A stretch of DNA of 64,000 nucleotides from Bacteroidota bacterium. Its GTDB lineage: Bacteria; Bacteroidota; Bacteroidia; B-17B0; Aurantibacillaceae. The position numbers and the translations under genes are program-made. The notes beneath the pieces are model-generated. The model was not told where the DNA came from. It was given only the letters and a program-made list of their open reading frames with translations, and did not search any database. The DNA lies in the NCBI GenBank assembly GCA_019638705.1, contig JAHBTI010000002.1:124001-188000 (forward strand), read 5' to 3'. Below, in pieces: positions 61,932-64,000 of this stretch; position 1 is the first letter of the stretch, and every line of letters starts with the position of its first letter.

Positions 61932-62858
61932 ATGAAAGTATCAGTTATCGGAGCAGGAAATGTGGGAGCAACCTGTGCAGAATACATTGCGCTTAACCGC
62001 ATTGCCGGCGAAGTAGTTATTTTAGACATTAAAGAAAATTTTGCCGAAGGCAAAGCATTGGATTTAATGCAAACCGCCACACTCAACGGTTTTAACACAC
62101 GCATCAGCGGCAGCACCAACGATTACAGCAAAACCGCAGGCAGCAAAGTGGTGGTTATTACAAGCGGCATTCCGCGCAAACCGGGCATGACACGCGAAGA
62201 ATTAATCGGCACTAACGCAGGCATTGTAAAAACCGTAACTGAAAACGTATTAAAATATTCGCCCGATGCAATCATCATCGTGGTAAGTAACCCAATGGAT
62301 ACCATGACGTATTTGGCTTTGAAAGCAAGCAAATTGCCTAAAAACCGCATCATCGGCATGGGTGGTATTTTGGACAGCGCACGTTTTAAATGTTATTTAT
62401 CGCAGGCATTAAACGCGCCTGCAAGCGACATCAGCGGTGTGGTTATTGGCGGACACGGCGATACGACTATGATACCTTTAACACGCTTGGCAGCATACAC
62501 GGGCGTTCCTGTTTCACAATTTTTAGATGCAGAGCGTTTGAAAAAAGTGGCGGCTGATACTATGGTTGGCGGCGCAACCTTAACAGGTATGTTAGGCACA
62601 AGCGCGTGGTACGCACCGGGCGCGGCTGTGGCTGCTTTGGTGGCAAGCATTGTACACGACCAAAAGAAATTATTCCCTTGTTGTGTTTCCCTTGACGGCG
62701 AATACGGACAAAAAGATATTTGTATGGGTGTGCCTGTTATCATAGGCGCAAACGGTTGGGAAAAAATTGTGGATTACAACCTCAACGCTGACGAACAAGC
62801 CGCTTTCAACAAAAGCGCGGAAGCTGTACGCAGCATGAATAGTGTGTTGGGGATTTAA
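61932..62858 (+). CDS. mdh: malate dehydrogenase
   Basis: 308 residues, LDH-like type. VIGAGNVGATCAEYIA binds NAD, with Asp in VVILDIKENFAEGKALDL selecting NAD over NADP. IPRKPGMTREELIGTNAGIV and VSNPMDTMTYLA surround the active-site Arg and loop; catalytic His is in IGGHGDTTMIPL. It oxidises malate to oxaloacetate in the TCA cycle. It stands alone behind the PorE-like gene. A family E repeat and a terminator follow. Confidence 0.95.
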   Translation: MKVSVIGAGNVGATCAEYIALNRIAGEVVILDIKENFAEGKALDLMQTATLNGFNTRISGSTNDYSKTAGSKVVVITSGIPRKPGMTREELIGTNAGIVKTVTENVLKYSPDAIIIVVSNPMDTMTYLALKASKLPKNRIIGMGGILDSARFKCYLSQALNAPASDISGVVIGGHGDTTMIPLTRLAAYTGVPVSQFLDAERLKKVAADTMVGGATLTGMLGTSAWYAPGAAVAALVASIVHDQKKLFPCCVSLDGEYGQKDICMGVPVIIGANGWEKIVDYNLNADEQAAFNKSAEAVRSMNSVLGI

Positions 62859-62860
62859 AC

Positions 62861-62888
62861 GCCCCCAACCCCCAAAGGGGGAATTGCA
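62861..62888. repeat. Family E repeat after mdh
   Basis: CGCCCCCAACCCCCAAAGGG then GGAATTGC, starting 2 bp after the mdh stop. Related to 30693-30722 and 52587-52618. Confidence 0.65.
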
Positions 62889-62895
62889 AGACGTA

Positions 62896-62935
62896 AAAAA
62901 ACCATTTCAAAATTTTGGAATGGTTTTTTGTTTTT
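62896..62935 (+). terminator. Rho-independent terminator after mdh
   Basis: AAAAAACCATTTCAAAA (62896-62912) pairs with TTTTGGAATGGTTTTTT (62913-62929) with a single G-T wobble, followed by GTTTTT. Confidence 0.8.
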
Positions 62936-62949
62936 ACCTTAGAGCCGCA

Positions 62950-64000
62950 ATGAAGAAATTTTTCATTCTTGTATTTTTTTACTCTGCGTTTTGTTTTGGG
63001 CAAAATGATACAATGGTTAAAAAAGCAGAGTATAAGTATAATATACCGCAGCAGGATTGCATACTTCCACGAGAGCCTATATTTAAGCTAGAGCCTCTAT
63101 TTACTAAGGTTGGACTATCTGTGTTTCCTTCACGCAATGTATTTATTGGCAATGAAATTCGGGGAGCAGACGATTATTATATCATTTCAAAACCAAACAC
63201 AAGATATCATTCTTCGTTTAAACCATATAAATATCCGCTGTATATACCGCATGAAGATACGCTTGTACTTTCCTTTCAATACAAATACTATTTATCTGAA
63301 ATAGGGAAATCTTTTTGGAGTAAAGATTTCAATGAATATTCAGGAAAAGACAATCAAATCAATCTTCAAGTTCGCCCCATTGCAGATGTTGAATTTGGTT
63401 ACGATGCACTTGCAAAAAAACCGCTTGTTTCCGCGCTTGGTGGAACGCAAGTTAAAATGAGTTTCCGACAAGGTTTTAGTTTTGCCGCTATGCTCGTTGG
63501 CGGACAAAATCAACAGCCGTTTTTTTTAGATACTACACTAAAGCGACAAAAAATTCTACCGATGTATGGGCAGGCTTACGGAAACAACTATAATTTTTTT
63601 GATTACACAGGTTATGTTTCTTATACGCCCAAGAACAACAAATATTTTAATTTTCAGTTGGGGCGCGAAAAACATTTTATCGGCGACGGTTACCGCAGTT
63701 TGTTGTTGAGCGATTTTGCGCCTGCAAATCCTTACTTTGGTATTAACACCAATATTTGGCGGTTGCAATACAACGTTTGGTATTCGTGGTTTTACGATGT
63801 ATCAACTGCCAACGGCGTGAAAAAAGATTTCACGAACAAATACGGCACATTTCATTATTTGAGCTATAACATCACCAAAAATTTTTCTGTCGGTGTGTTT
63901 GAAAACATTGTATGGCGCGGAACGGACAGTAACCAAGTGCGCACCTTTGAAGTGAATTATTTAAACCCGATTATTTTTTTCCGTCCGCAGGAATATGCAG
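62950..64000 (+). CDS. RemB/Wzi-like outer-membrane protein (C-term cut by window edge)
   Basis: 350 codons are open from ATG 62950 to the window end, with no stop. The signal peptide is MKKFFILVFFYSAFCFGQ. The mature part begins MVKKAEYKYNIPQQD and shows alternating beta strands. The segment FNFQLGREKHFIGDGYRSLLLSDFAPANPYFGINTNIW is the hallmark of the RemB/Wzi capsule-assembly-like family; in Flavobacterium RemB is involved in gliding, and Wzi anchors capsule in Enterobacteria. It likely forms an outer-membrane barrel. The C-terminus, and whether the protein is full length, cannot be seen. Transcription is independent, following a terminator. Confidence 0.82.
   Translation, partial: MKKFFILVFFYSAFCFGQNDTMVKKAEYKYNIPQQDCILPREPIFKLEPLFTKVGLSVFPSRNVFIGNEIRGADDYYIISKPNTRYHSSFKPYKYPLYIPHEDTLVLSFQYKYYLSEIGKSFWSKDFNEYSGKDNQINLQVRPIADVEFGYDALAKKPLVSALGGTQVKMSFRQGFSFAAMLVGGQNQQPFFLDTTLKRQKILPMYGQAYGNNYNFFDYTGYVSYTPKNNKYFNFQLGREKHFIGDGYRSLLLSDFAPANPYFGINTNIWRLQYNVWYSWFYDVSTANGVKKDFTNKYGTFHYLSYNITKNFSVGVFENIVWRGTDSNQVRTFEVNYLNPIIFFRPQEYA

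Overview
The window looks like a chromosomal segment of a free-living member of the Bacteroidota. The evidence is six secreted proteins ending in the YPNP-type sorting domain of the type IX secretion system (T9SS), promoter-like TAnnTTTG boxes in place of an E. coli -10, no conspicuous Shine-Dalgarno sequences, a RemB/Wzi-like outer-membrane protein, a PorE-like OmpA protein and an mreBCD-mrdA-rodA operon. I cannot place it below phylum level. No rRNA, tRNA, CRISPR array, IS element or prophage was seen.

Layout. 1-5000: two tandem, partly homologous T9SS adhesin-like proteins; the first runs off the left edge. 5200-8100: a VWA membrane protein and fabG. 8200-10400: an outer-membrane protein and a convergent esterase-like protein. 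10400-14430: a FecCD/BtuCDF-type iron or cobalamin importer behind an orphan sensor kinase. 14700-20000: mfd, a small membrane coiled-coil protein and a deaminase/ATPase-like/winged-helix fusion protein. 20100-23400: two T9SS cargo proteins. 23460-24480: a transaldolase-fold/CBS fusion. 24550-27450: an envelope-lipid cluster (LpxH-like phosphoesterase, glycosyltransferase, diacylglycerol kinase). 27570-30900: two divergent T9SS cargo proteins. 31070-36670: the rod-shape operon. 36980-41420: arginine decarboxylase facing arginase, a lipoprotein, a PaaG-like isomerase and a gamma-carbonic anhydrase. 41550-46050: a WG-repeat-like protein, gapA and a large membrane-anchored protein. 46060-50680: sucA and sucB with a PIN toxin-antitoxin pair inserted between them. 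50760-58500: small envelope proteins, an SDR, an amino-acid permease, a DUF5053-like gene preceded by a 53-residue gene, a polytopic membrane protein and a PAP2 phosphatase. 58600-64000: a TPR protein, a PorE-like protein, mdh and a partial RemB/Wzi-like protein.

Most genes are housekeeping or envelope functions: central carbon metabolism (gapA, mdh, sucAB), elongation of the cell wall, lipid A or envelope lipids, T9SS secretion and its cargo, and metal or cofactor import.

Two things stand out. First, the window is dense in short interspersed repeats of at least six families. Several copies lie inside genes, where they encode part of signal peptides, an interdomain linker or T9SS-domain loops. 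Second, there are unusual gene arrangements: a toxin-antitoxin module within the sucAB operon, a deaminase fused to a RecG/Schlafen-type ATP-binding region next to a membrane coiled-coil protein, and an aldolase fused to CBS domains with substitutions in the active site. All functional statements come from reading motifs by eye; no database search was possible.
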